This document shows, in pieces, positions 51,275-60,293 of a stretch of DNA of 64,000 nt. The stretch covers positions 1 through 64,000 of the forward strand of contig JANQRK010000019.1 in NCBI GenBank assembly GCA_028284585.1, in the 5' to 3' direction. The notes beneath the pieces are model-generated. The model was not told where the DNA came from. It did no database searches and worked only from the letters and a program-made list of their open reading frames with translations. Source of the stretch: Chromatiales bacterium (GTDB lineage Bacteria > Pseudomonadota > Gammaproteobacteria > Chromatiales > Chromatiaceae). Each line of letters starts with the position of its first letter. The stretch's first letter is position 1. Made by a program: the position numbers and the translations under genes.

Positions 51275-52399
51275 ATGGCATCACTGAATAACGACAAACC
51301 AATGCGACGTGCGAAATGGTCCTTAATTTTTAGATCGCTTATTGCATCTGTGGGCATGTGTGCCTCTTCGCTCACTTACGCCGACTACGCTGACGCCTCT
51401 CCGAATGCGGCAGGTCACGCACCGATCGGCGTCATGGGTGATCACATGCACAAAAAGGGCGAATGGATGTTCTCGTATCGTTTTATGCGCATGCATATGG
51501 AGGGCAACCGCACTGGCAACAACAATGTCTCGCCGGCAACAATTGCCACAACTGTCCCAAACCGCTTTTTTGGTCGTCCGATGCAGCCGCCAACCCTGCG
51601 CGTTGTTCCAACAAAAATGACCATGGACATGCACATGTTTGGTGTCATGTATGCTCCGACCAATGACCTGACGTTGATGGGTATGGTGAACTACATCAAA
51701 AAGGACATGGATCACCTGACCTTTATGGGGCCGACGGGAACCGCAATTCGTGGCGGGTTTACGACACGGTCACAAGGCTTTGGTGATGTGAAATTGTCCG
51801 GCCTTTATAGGCTATATGATGACCCTATTCATCATTTTCATCTTAATCTTGGTATTAGTCTTCCAACCGGCGACATCAAAGAAAGTGATGATGTTTTAAC
51901 ACCAACGGGAACACGTCCGACGGTGCGACTGCCGTATGCCATGCAACTGGGCACGGGCACATTTGATCTTCTGCCTGGCATTACCTACACGGGACGCGTT
52001 GAGAATGTGTCTTGGGGTGCGCAGTATCTTGCGGAGATACGTCTCGAAAGTGAAAATGATGAAGGTTATGCCTTTGGTGACAGGCATGCCGTGACCGCAT
52101 GGGCCGCTTATCAATGGGCACCTTGGATTTCGACATCGTTACGTCTTGATGCAATGACGCAAGATAGTATTGATGGAATTGACTCCAACATAGTTGCACC
52201 GGTCCAAACGGCCGACCCAGACAATTATGGTGGTGAGCGAGTTGATGCGCTCTTTGGTATCAATCTGGTTGGCCAATCCGGAGTTTTTCGAGGTCACCGT
52301 CTCGCTTTCGAAATTGGCACGCCAGTTTTGCAGGACCTTAACGGCCCGCAAATGGAAACAGATTGGACCGCAACCGTCGGATGGCAAAAGGCATTCTAG
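51275..52399 (+). CDS. outer-membrane beta-barrel protein of the copper-oxidase module
   Basis: 374-residue exported protein. After the signal (IASVGMCASSLTYA) the mature N-terminus is rich in His and Met (APIGVMGDHMHKKGEWMFSY, RFMRMHMEGN). It continues as amphipathic strands typical of a MetA/phenol-degradation-type channel (FGDVKLSGLYRLYDD, HFHLNLGISLPTGDI). It ends ETDWTATVGWQKAF with a terminal Phe, as outer-membrane barrels do. Proteins of this look often accompany multicopper oxidases, which fits the genes at 53863 and 54951. Base composition is less GC-rich than the host. A transposase remnant begins directly at its stop codon. Confidence 0.75.
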   Translation: MASLNNDKPMRRAKWSLIFRSLIASVGMCASSLTYADYADASPNAAGHAPIGVMGDHMHKKGEWMFSYRFMRMHMEGNRTGNNNVSPATIATTVPNRFFGRPMQPPTLRVVPTKMTMDMHMFGVMYAPTNDLTLMGMVNYIKKDMDHLTFMGPTGTAIRGGFTTRSQGFGDVKLSGLYRLYDDPIHHFHLNLGISLPTGDIKESDDVLTPTGTRPTVRLPYAMQLGTGTFDLLPGITYTGRVENVSWGAQYLAEIRLESENDEGYAFGDRHAVTAWAAYQWAPWISTSLRLDAMTQDSIDGIDSNIVAPVQTADPDNYGGERVDALFGINLVGQSGVFRGHRLAFEIGTPVLQDLNGPQMETDWTATVGWQKAF

Positions 52400-52732
52400 C
52401 GCCGCAAGGCCTTGGCCGACATCGAGCGCGGTTTCAAGGTCCTCAAATCGGAGAGCGAGATCGGCCCAGTCTATCGTCGCCTGCCGGATCGCATCCGTGC
52501 CCATGCGCAGATCTGTTTCATGGCGTTGCATCTGCACCGCGTCATGCGCGGCAAACTCAAGGCCGCGGGTGCCCGACTATCGCCGGAACGTGCGCTCGAA
52601 CAACTCGCGCGGATTCAGCATCACCGGATTCATAGTGCGCAGGGCGAGCCGATGACCGGCGTGTCGACGATCGCTACCGATAAGGCCGAGATGCTCAGTG
52701 CCTTGGGAGTGAAAAAACCGGCTGCATCGTAG
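52400..52732 (+). pseudogene. 3' fragment of an IS1634-like transposase
   Basis: Encodes the C-terminal domain only: RRKALADIERGFKVLKSESE, IGPVYRRLPDRIRAHAQICF, MALHLHRVMRGKL, SPERALEQLARIQHHRI, ending LSALGVKKPAAS. The catalytic core is missing. The fragment and the 66 bases after it share about 120 bases with 58142-58262, in the same orientation. Confidence 0.75.
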
Positions 52733-52805
52733 CAATCATTGCTTTTAGTGGAGCGTCTTCGAATCGACCCCAAGAAAAACAAGGATTTGGGTCCCCAACT
52801 GCCGA

Positions 52806-53166
52806 ACTCAAGTGGAACAGCTTGTCGATCAGGCCGTGGCGCGCCAGCTGCTCGCGGAACAGCCCGAGTGTCTTGGCATCCAGCACCGTGTCCTCCGGCG
52901 AGAGTCCAAGAAGGTGCTGGAAGGATGCCCGGTCACGGACCTGAACTCGGTCTGGTCTTCAGCGAGGTCGTACAGCGCCTGCAACACTAGCATGTTCAAC
53001 ATCAGCGTCACGTCGTGCGGCTTGCGTCCGGCCTTGCTCCTTGGTGGATCACCTCCAGAAGGAGGCGGAACACCTGCCAGTCCACGATGTAGTCGAGCTG
53101 CGGCGGGTCACCCAGCTTCTCCAGCTTGGCCAGCCGTTCTTCCTGGTCGAAAAAACCTGGTTGCAT
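52806..53166 (-). pseudogene. frameshifted N-terminal fragment of an IS5-family transposase
   Basis: Readable in three frames: MQPGFFDQEERLAKLEKLGD ... VDWQVFRLLLEVIHQ (53166-53010), then VTLMLNMLVLQALYDLAEDQTEF (near 53000-52930), then VLDAKTLGLFREQLARHGLI (near 52885). This is the conserved start of IS5-group transposases. The catalytic DDE core is absent and at least two frameshifts are present. Confidence 0.75.
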
Positions 53167-53190
53167 CCGATATGCCCTCCGTCTGCTCAC

Positions 53191-53862
53191 TCGCTGCTGT
53201 TCTGCCCTAATCAGGTAACTATTCAAGATACCCTCAAAAAAAGGATCTATGCTCATAGGTTGTAGGGACACAGTTTTCACGTACGGTTCAACTTGCTGTT
53301 TGATGATGAAGAAGGGAACTTCGAAAAATGCCTTAGATGGCATTTTTCTCCACGGACAGGCCAAAACGCAGTTTTCGCCTTTCCTTCATTTTCAATCACT
53401 TGTCATGATCGAGAATGGCAGCACATCCCAGTGCCGCTCGGACGCCTCTATTTTTAGAGGTGCCCTTATGGATTTTATGGTTCTGTTTTGCATAGGCTGG
53501 AATGCTTTTTGCCTGACGGCTCAAAGCGTAATCGAAAGACCTTACAAAGGTAAAAAATCGAGGCCGCCTAACGACATTTGGCAAGCGAGTCTTCGATCTC
53601 GTGAAAGATTTGGGACATCCCAGTCCCCAAAATCGACTCAAGCTTCGACGGCCATAAGTTGCCTCGGTTCGCCCTGCGCCAGTGGCGCTCCGCCAATCCA
53701 CCGCTTCGCTCTGTTCTGGCTCCGCACCACTCCCGCAAATGGCTTCACGCGACATTCGGATCACTACTATATTTCTCCTACGCCGCTTCGCAACGCCGGG
53801 CAAACAGTGCGCCCTCGTCGCTACTTTTCAATATTGTCTTTGCTACAAAGAGGGGGTAGAAA
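53191..53862. other. about 670 bases upstream of the multicopper oxidase genes
   Basis: No convincing gene, although a long plus-strand frame (53249-53866) is open. Contains the second copy of the CCTCTATTTTTAGAGG palindrome at 53445-53460. It must hold the promoter of the oxidase genes. Confidence 0.4.
53445..53460. promoter_or_regulatory. second copy of the CCTCTATTTTTAGAGG palindrome
   Basis: Identical to 51193-51208 and followed by the same six bases (TGCCCT). It lies about 400 bases upstream of the oxidase start at 53863. Repetition ahead of both transcription units of the copper module suggests common regulation, or insertion of the same small repeat. Confidence 0.45.
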
Positions 53863-54903
53863 ATGAAAAACAATTTGTGTCGTTCAAGGGCTCTGAACTG
53901 CCAGGAGCATAAAGCAATGACGGGCACACTGGGTCGTAACAACAGGCCCATCAGGCTGTTGCTGTTACCTGTTTTGATGCTGACATTGTCTTTTTTTCTA
54001 TTGGGGGTAAATGGGGCTTTTGCAAAAACGCACCTGATTGAATTATGGGCAGAGAGAATAGAGCCAGGTGAAGAGGGTGGAAATCCCCTTTTCGCTTATC
54101 GCATGGGAGAACATAAAATCGTCGAAGAAGGTGGAAGTGAAACCGATCTGACAGGGCGATATGTAGACGAACCTACTATTCCGGGACCGACAATTGTTAT
54201 CGATGAAGGTGACGTAGTCGAGCTCACCTTGATGCATGTATTCGACCCAGGTGATGATGCGACTCTCGAGCAAGTCAGTGTTCACGTGCATGGTGTTCAT
54301 TATGACATCGTTAGCGATGGCACCCTCAAAGTTATCAATCTGGTAAGTGACCAAAGCGCCACGCCTGTTATGTCCTATACCTATGAGTGGACGGCTGCAC
54401 CCGGTACGGCTGGGACATGGCCGTACCATGATCACAACATGCTCACGCTAAATGGTGCGGAAGATAGAGGGCTTTATGGTGCGCTCATTGTGAATGATCG
54501 CGCTGATATTGAGACGGCCAGAGGAACCAGAATCAGGACGTCTGCTTTTTCTAGTGTCGACAAAGAATATGTGTTGTTTATTGGTGATGATGCATTCTGG
54601 GGAGAGGAAATTGATAACCGGACCGGATACCAAACGCCGCTCTGGGACAACCCTACGCTTAGCGCAAAGAGAAACAGCAATGTCCGTTTTCATCTGATTG
54701 CACTGGGAACCAACACGCATCAATTTGAATTTCCGGGCTATGAATGGGTCGATCCCGGAACCAACCTAATTATTCGGGAAAAAGCAATAGGACCACTTGA
54801 AAAACATGTCTTCGCCATCAGTGCAAGGCGTAGTTCTGTCTACGAGGACGTGGATTTTGCAAGTCGATCGCTGGGGATGCAGGGGAAGTTCGAGGTCAAA
54901 TAA
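53863..54903 (+). CDS. two-domain multicopper-oxidase-like protein lacking the C-terminal copper ligands
   Basis: 346 residues with a Sec signal (LMLTLSFFLLGVNGAFA). Domain 1 has both His-X-His pairs of a trinuclear copper site: HVHG (141, 143) and YHDH (189, 191). Domain 2 keeps only the type-1-like His286 in NTHQFEFPGY. The usual HLHGH has become FEFPGY, and the C-terminal HCHxxxH is replaced by DFASRSLGMQGKFEV. On its own it cannot build the full copper set. The next gene has the mirror-image pattern, so the two probably assemble. GAGGGGG six bases before the ATG supports this start. Confidence 0.85.
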   Translation: MKNNLCRSRALNCQEHKAMTGTLGRNNRPIRLLLLPVLMLTLSFFLLGVNGAFAKTHLIELWAERIEPGEEGGNPLFAYRMGEHKIVEEGGSETDLTGRYVDEPTIPGPTIVIDEGDVVELTLMHVFDPGDDATLEQVSVHVHGVHYDIVSDGTLKVINLVSDQSATPVMSYTYEWTAAPGTAGTWPYHDHNMLTLNGAEDRGLYGALIVNDRADIETARGTRIRTSAFSSVDKEYVLFIGDDAFWGEEIDNRTGYQTPLWDNPTLSAKRNSNVRFHLIALGTNTHQFEFPGYEWVDPGTNLIIREKAIGPLEKHVFAISARRSSVYEDVDFASRSLGMQGKFEVK

Positions 54904-54950
54904 TACCATAAAGATGGTAATAAATAATATTCAATAAAGAGGACGAAACC

Positions 54951-57767
54951 ATGAATTCACCTATTGTTTTATTTACTAGTAAGGCAATGGCGGTACTAAT
55001 TTATTTTATCCCCACATTGTTTTTTTCAAGCATCGTGTTGGCGTCGACTCCTCACGTTATAGACATTACGGCTGAGACTCTTCCCAATGGTCAGTTGGGT
55101 TACAAGATGGTTAGCCATGTAGGATCAAGTCAGAGCTATCCAGCCGACGCAGTTATTCCCGGCCCCACATTGTTTTTTCGACAGGGTGATACCGTTGAAA
55201 TTAAGCTAACTAATAACACAGGTGTGTCGGTTGGGCTTAATATTCCAGGCATCCTCACCGGCACGGCTGAGGCTGCTGCAGGCGGGGGGGTACAACACTA
55301 TTCGTTCACCACCAACCAGGTTGGGACACATCCTTACTATGATGAAGGGTCCGGGTTGCTTGGGCTTTTTGGTGCCCTGGTCGTCGATGCCGCGGACGGA
55401 TTCGTGCAAAGCTATGTGGATGATGATAAGGATGGCACCATTACACCCACTCATGTGGATGACTTGGTTAAGCAATATGTCATGTTTATGGTCGGCTCCA
55501 CCTTTTGGGGCGCCGAAATTGTAAACAATACGCAAACACCCTTGTGGACAAATCCCGTGCTAGGGGCAACCCTGGGCGATGTGGTTCGTTTCCATGTCTT
55601 GTCCCTCGAGCATGACCACACCTTTCACCTGCATGCGCATCGCTGGTTGGAAGAGGTTGCGCCAGCCAATCAGGGAGCGATGCCCAGCATTATCGATACG
55701 AAAATTCTGTCTGGAAAAGCGGATAGTCATGCCTTTACGGTCAAAGCGGGAGCGGGTGTCGGCGCGGGTAATTGGCATATGCACTGTCATCTCGTTTCAC
55801 ATATGGAATCTGGCATGACGGGCAGCTTCCGCGTGGATGAAGGTGGACCTGGGGACAGCGTGGCGGGCGCAACACCCTATGGCGCGATTCTGTTGAGTGA
55901 CAACCAGACTGATCCAGGCGTTGTGACATTTGAAATTTCCGATGAGCCGGGGAGCTGGTTTAGAAGCACACGTGGCGGAGCCATTGTCGATCCCATGGGC
56001 CCTCTTGGCGCACTAAATATAAAAACGCAATCATTAGAAGTGATGGCCCCTGGTGGCACCGTGCACTTCGTTATGTCGGATACTAATACAGTGCATAGCG
56101 TTACATCATTATTGTGGCCAAGCCCCGCCGATGGCAACGAAGAGGATGCAGATGAACATGGACAGCATGCCCTCCCATTCGATCAGACCAAGGCTTATCG
56201 TGGCGGTGGCACTGTACAACTGAATACACCGGGACTGTATGTCTTTACCTGTAAAGTCCACCCCTATATGTTTGCCGCTGTGATTGTTGATGATCCCGCT
56301 ACACCCGGCTTGGACTTGGGTGAAGAATTTGATCTTGTGACCGGGGCTAATGGTCTGCCAACGAGTGGGGATCTAGCAACCCGTCTTCTCAGAACATTCT
56401 TTGTCGCGACTGCGCCAGAGAATTGGCAGGATTATACAGACCCTGCACTCTGGCATCCGGAGTATCCTGATGTTGACGTACGCATTACAGGCGGTACGGT
56501 TGTTAATTTAAAAGCTGCCCTTGAAGCGAGATATGGGCAAGACATCACGCTAGCTCCATTAACGACTCCGGCAGAGAATGGGCATCCATCCGGTGTGGGT
56601 GAGGTATGGATTAATACCCAGTTTGAAAAAACAGCCAGCAAAACGAAACCTGGCACGATAACTGTCCTGGATACGACAGACTGGACGATCAAGCGTAAAA
56701 TCGCGTTGCCAGAAATCAATATGAACAATCCACATAATATGTGGACGAGTAAAGACCAACGAACTGTGTATCAGACACAATGGTTTGACGATAAATTGAC
56801 GCTCATTCGTCAAAGTAACGGGCGAATGATGCATAATATGCGAGTGGGTGATGCGCCTGCCCATGTGATGACAATTCCAAGCAACGATGATGTGACCGTC
56901 ACTATCAATGGCGAAAATAGGGTTGTTAAGCTTCCGGCAAACGGGATAAGAAATCCACGGCGAAGCACAGGCATACCTACCCAACTCCCTGGACAGATTC
57001 CGGCAAATCCGCATGGCCACTGGATCACCCCAGATGGAACAATTGTGACACCGAATATCAATACAGCCGATACCGGCTTTTATGATGGGAGTTCTGGAGA
57101 GATTTTGGCCAGGCCTGCAGCAGGTGGAGTAACCTTCCCGGGCGCTCCACTTCCGATTGCTGTTGGTATCGGCGGTGGTAAGGTGTATACCGCGAATCTG
57201 CTGGATCACTCTCTGAACGTATATGATGTGACTGGCAATCCGATAACGCCTATTGGCCTCATTGACGCCGCATACGACCCGACAACATTTGATGCAGGAA
57301 CAAATGATGCCGCAAGTCAGTCAGGTCTTTTTCCAATTCAGACACCCGTTGATCCCACCGGCCGTGTTGTCGTGACGGCGGCAACGGGTGGGACCATTGT
57401 GGTCGTGGATACCAGCACAGATTCGATTGCGGCCGTGCTGCCCTGCGATCCTGGTTGCCATGGCGTCAATTTTGGCGCAAAGGCTGGCGGAGGATACTAT
57501 GCGTACGTGACCAGTAAGTTCTCCAACAATCTGAGAGTGGTCGACCCGGATCCGAATAATGATGGCGATTTCTCTGACGCACTCATCGCAGGTTCTATTT
57601 CTATGGCCGACAACAATGCTCCAACGGATGATGCAGTCGCAAGCCTGGCTGGAATGGGTGGAAACGGTGTTCTTGCGATCCCTAATGTCTATGACGGTTG
57701 GGTACAGAATCTGCCTAACAGATGGAGGGCAGGATTGACAGATGCACAAATGGAGGCTCGTCCGTAA
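54951..57767 (+). CDS. multicopper oxidase - plastocyanin - beta-propeller fusion
   Basis: 938 residues, exported (signal LIYFIPTLFFSSIVLA). Domain 1 (about 35-150) lacks the trinuclear ligands: NIPG stands for the usual HxHG, and HPYYDE for WYHxH. Domain 2 (about 165-297) has all of its own: HTFHLHAH (223-230) and HMHCHLVSHMESGM (276-289). A plastocyanin-type domain (about 350-447) has ligands His382, Cys434, His437 and Met440. A C-terminal YVTN-like beta-propeller (about 545-915) carries conserved-looking His in NNPHNMW, APAHVM, NPHGHW and CHGVNFG. It follows the partner by 47 bases. Substrate unknown; metal, thiocyanate-like or phenolic oxidation are all conceivable. Confidence 0.85.
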   Translation: MNSPIVLFTSKAMAVLIYFIPTLFFSSIVLASTPHVIDITAETLPNGQLGYKMVSHVGSSQSYPADAVIPGPTLFFRQGDTVEIKLTNNTGVSVGLNIPGILTGTAEAAAGGGVQHYSFTTNQVGTHPYYDEGSGLLGLFGALVVDAADGFVQSYVDDDKDGTITPTHVDDLVKQYVMFMVGSTFWGAEIVNNTQTPLWTNPVLGATLGDVVRFHVLSLEHDHTFHLHAHRWLEEVAPANQGAMPSIIDTKILSGKADSHAFTVKAGAGVGAGNWHMHCHLVSHMESGMTGSFRVDEGGPGDSVAGATPYGAILLSDNQTDPGVVTFEISDEPGSWFRSTRGGAIVDPMGPLGALNIKTQSLEVMAPGGTVHFVMSDTNTVHSVTSLLWPSPADGNEEDADEHGQHALPFDQTKAYRGGGTVQLNTPGLYVFTCKVHPYMFAAVIVDDPATPGLDLGEEFDLVTGANGLPTSGDLATRLLRTFFVATAPENWQDYTDPALWHPEYPDVDVRITGGTVVNLKAALEARYGQDITLAPLTTPAENGHPSGVGEVWINTQFEKTASKTKPGTITVLDTTDWTIKRKIALPEINMNNPHNMWTSKDQRTVYQTQWFDDKLTLIRQSNGRMMHNMRVGDAPAHVMTIPSNDDVTVTINGENRVVKLPANGIRNPRRSTGIPTQLPGQIPANPHGHWITPDGTIVTPNINTADTGFYDGSSGEILARPAAGGVTFPGAPLPIAVGIGGGKVYTANLLDHSLNVYDVTGNPITPIGLIDAAYDPTTFDAGTNDAASQSGLFPIQTPVDPTGRVVVTAATGGTIVVVDTSTDSIAAVLPCDPGCHGVNFGAKAGGGYYAYVTSKFSNNLRVVDPDPNNDGDFSDALIAGSISMADNNAPTDDAVASLAGMGGNGVLAIPNVYDGWVQNLPNRWRAGLTDAQMEARP

Positions 57768-57807
57768 CATGGAATAGCGCCTTTGTTCGCTAACGTTATG
57801 CCTAATC

Positions 57808-57839
57808 GAACCGTCATCGACTTAAGTCGGTGGCGGTTC
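57808..57839 (+). terminator. terminator after the oxidase fusion gene
   Basis: A 14-bp stem (GAACCGTCATCGAC / GTCGGTGGCGGTTC, two G-U pairs) with loop TTAA, followed by AATTTGGTT. It lies 40 bases after the stop codon. Confidence 0.75.
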
Positions 57840-57959
57840 AATTTGGTTAAAGCCAAATTTATTTGTAAATGTAGGTTTTGCGCTGCGTTTTTTTTTACTA
57901 TGTCATGAATGTATTTTAGAACTGAGCATGTAAGGTAAGATCTGGAATTAGTAACGCAT

Positions 57960-58262
57960 TTGAATGACCTGTGTGACCCGGAATCGAAGCTCGGCGTCTT
58001 GCGCTGGCTGGAAACCGCCGCGCTACCCGACAAGCCGCTCAAGACCGTTACTCATCAACTTCGGTTGCGCAGTATGGATGCGCTGATGGCTCACCAGGAT
58101 CCCGTTGATCGTGTCGTCGCCGGCCTGCTGCGGCCGCTGGTCGATCAGGCCGAGGTGCTCAGCGCCTTCGGAGTGAAAAAACCGGCCGCATCACAGCAAT
58201 TATCGCTTTTGTCGTGGAGCGTCTTCGAATCGACTCTCAGAAAAACCATGACTTACGTCCCT
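57960..58262 (+). pseudogene. mobile-element remnant carrying an IS1634-like transposase tail
   Basis: From about 58142 to 58262 the DNA matches 52678-52798 closely and encodes the same tail (AEVLSAFGVKKPAASQQLSL). The preceding 180 bases encode a different stretch (ESKLGVLRWLETAALPDKPL, MAHQDPVDRVVAGLLRPLVD) that I cannot identify. No start codon or ribosome site; treated as debris at the right border of the copper module. Confidence 0.55.
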
Positions 58263-58505
58263 AACTGTAGAACTCCAGTTTTAAGCTTGCAAAAGATCGC
58301 AGTCACCAGTTCGTAGGAGCATGAAAGTTCGATAAAAGCCTAATGGGGTGACATTGGTGCTAGCCTGCCGAACAGTGAGCCGGCGGGCGGCGACTCGGAT
58401 GGGCTGAGGCGGGAAGAGGAACACGGTTACCGCCTGCACAAGGCGGTCTATGCTTGACTATGCCCGCGCCACCTTCGCGCGGTAACCACAACAAGGAGAG
58501 TCGGC

Positions 58506-59612
58506 ATGGAGACATCATCCCTCAGGCGTGCCTTGGGCTCGCTCGCCGTGTGCGTCGCATTTGCGCTCATCCCATTTCACTCCGCCAGCGCTGTCACCAG
58601 CATCGCAGCCGATACCACGCTCGAGGCCGACTTGTTCGACAACTTAGTGATCGTTGCCGACGATGTGACACTAGACTGCGCTGGGTTTTCCATCATTGGT
58701 TTCCCGCCGTTCGACGGCGTCTCGCTCGACTCGCGCAGTGGTGTGACCATCAAGAACTGCACGGTCGCGGGTTTTCTCAATGGGATCTCGGCAACCGGGG
58801 CTTCATCCCTGACCGTCACGGGCACCACCGTCGAGAACAATGCCCTAAGCGGCATGGACATCAATGCTGCATCGACCGTGAGCCTCTCTGGTGACTTCAC
58901 CGCCCGTGGCAACGGGGTGTTCGGCGTACTCATGATCAACAACTCAACCATGACCATGACCGGCGCCAATGTTCAACTCTACGAAAACGTAGGTGGTATG
59001 CAGATCAGTTTGGGATCGACTCTATTCGTAGTCGCCGTTCCGCCAGCGCCGCCCACTAGTATCCTGGCCGAAAACAACGTCAACTTCGGTCTCACCGTGG
59101 TGTCTAGTTCACATCTCTTCTTGTTTGGCGATGCGAGCGTCGTGCTGCAAGACAATGGCTCGAACGGCCTGTCGGTGTTCACTCAGTCGGCTGTCGAACT
59201 CGATAACGGCCCCACCATCACTGCTAGGCGAAACGCGGTCAACGGCATCTTGCTCGAGGATTCGACGCTCAACATGTTCAATATGCCCCAGTTCACCGGA
59301 TCTTCCCTGGTGCTGCGGCGCAACGAGGAAGCCGGGATCAGCGTAGGCAAGGCGAGCGTCTACGACATGAGTGGCGACGCCAGTATGGTCAGCCGCCGCA
59401 ACCAAGTGGGTATGTTGGTCGACGACGGCAGCACCGCGCGACTGAGTAACGCTACCATCAAGCGGAATGACAAGGATCTCGTGTTGACGTTTGCCGCGCG
59501 AGCCGAGTTCGACGGCAACAACATCGGCAGCCTGGTCTGCGACGAAACCGTGCTCACCCGGGGTGACGAGCAATGCCCTGGTGATGACGAAGATGATGAC
59601 GGCGACGACTAA
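58506..59612 (+). CDS. secreted parallel beta-helix protein with acidic tail
   Basis: 368 residues. Signal peptide (VCVAFALIPFHSASA), then about 300 residues of short repeating turns typical of right-handed beta-helix (pectate-lyase-like) proteins: VTLDCAGFSIIG, VTIKNCTVAGFLNGI, LTVTGTTVENNALSGMDI and similar. It ends with PGDDEDDDGDD. No glycosidase or lyase active site is recognised. The acidic tail might bind calcium. An AAGGAGA-type ribosome site lies upstream of the ATG. Confidence 0.8.
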   Translation: METSSLRRALGSLAVCVAFALIPFHSASAVTSIAADTTLEADLFDNLVIVADDVTLDCAGFSIIGFPPFDGVSLDSRSGVTIKNCTVAGFLNGISATGASSLTVTGTTVENNALSGMDINAASTVSLSGDFTARGNGVFGVLMINNSTMTMTGANVQLYENVGGMQISLGSTLFVVAVPPAPPTSILAENNVNFGLTVVSSSHLFLFGDASVVLQDNGSNGLSVFTQSAVELDNGPTITARRNAVNGILLEDSTLNMFNMPQFTGSSLVLRRNEEAGISVGKASVYDMSGDASMVSRRNQVGMLVDDGSTARLSNATIKRNDKDLVLTFAARAEFDGNNIGSLVCDETVLTRGDEQCPGDDEDDDGDD

Positions 59613-59622
59613 CTTGGTGGCG

Positions 59623-59662
59623 ATGCGCTCGGGTAGGGGGTGGCGGCTCCGCCCGAGCGCAT
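59623..59662 (+). terminator. hairpin after the beta-helix gene
   Basis: Perfect 11-bp stem ATGCGCTCGGG / CCCGAGCGCAT with an 18-base loop, ten bases after the stop. No T-run follows, so termination would need Rho or the hairpin serves RNA stability. Confidence 0.5.
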
Positions 59663-59743
59663 GCCCTGTCTGCTATTGCCAACTATTTTGATTCTGGTAT
59701 TTGACGAAATATCAATGATTTAAGTTACTTTATTAAAGTTCTT

Positions 59744-60283
59744 TCAAGATATATCGCCGGCGCCTGCCCCTCGCTTCCTGCCGGTGAGCATCGCCCGCAC
59801 GAGGTTTTCCTTGTGGGCATAGCTCGTGTAAAGCACACCGGCGACATGGATCCCCACCATGCCCAACAGTAGGTTGGCCACCGCCTCGTGTGTTTCCTCT
59901 ACCCATTCTTCACCCCAAAACATATCGAGCGTATACATCCAGCCCGTCAATGCGGTGATGCCCATCGCCACGATGAGCCCGAGGATCATCCACGAACCCG
60001 CCGGGTTATGCCCAATGTAACGTGGCTCCGCACGGCGCAACATGGCCTGGGTGAACTGCATCACCGTGCTGGGTGAGCGGACGAACTGTCCGAATCGGGC
60101 GTACTTGGTTCCCACTAGGCCCCAAAGCAATCGAAAGGCGATCAATGCTGCCGCCGCATAGCCTGCCCAATTGTGCAACGTCGCCCATTCTTCGGCCGTC
60201 ACCCATGCCACCGCGAAGCTCGCGACCAGGCTCCAATGAAAGAGCCGGACGACCGGATCCCAAACTTTGATTACCTGATCCAT
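59744..60283 (-). CDS. cytochrome b561-type membrane protein
   Basis: 179-residue four-helix diheme cytochrome b. Likely heme ligands: His in VVRLFHWSLVASF, His in TLHNWAGYAAA, and His in ETHEAVANLLLGMVGIHVAGV. It moves electrons between membrane quinol and periplasmic or soluble acceptors. ATG at 60283 gives the standard DQVIKVWDPVVRLFHW start. It lies ten bases after the PepSY gene and is divergent from a two-component system that probably controls it. Confidence 0.9.
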   Translation of the reverse strand: MDQVIKVWDPVVRLFHWSLVASFAVAWVTAEEWATLHNWAGYAAAALIAFRLLWGLVGTKYARFGQFVRSPSTVMQFTQAMLRRAEPRYIGHNPAGSWMILGLIVAMGITALTGWMYTLDMFWGEEWVEETHEAVANLLLGMVGIHVAGVLYTSYAHKENLVRAMLTGRKRGAGAGDIS

Positions 60284-60293
60284 ACCGGCACGC

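Noticed and set aside
53249..53866. 205-codon plus-strand frame upstream of the oxidases
   Set aside because: Spans a transposon-debris region and a palindrome; it has no family resemblance, and its end overlaps the real start of the oxidase gene.
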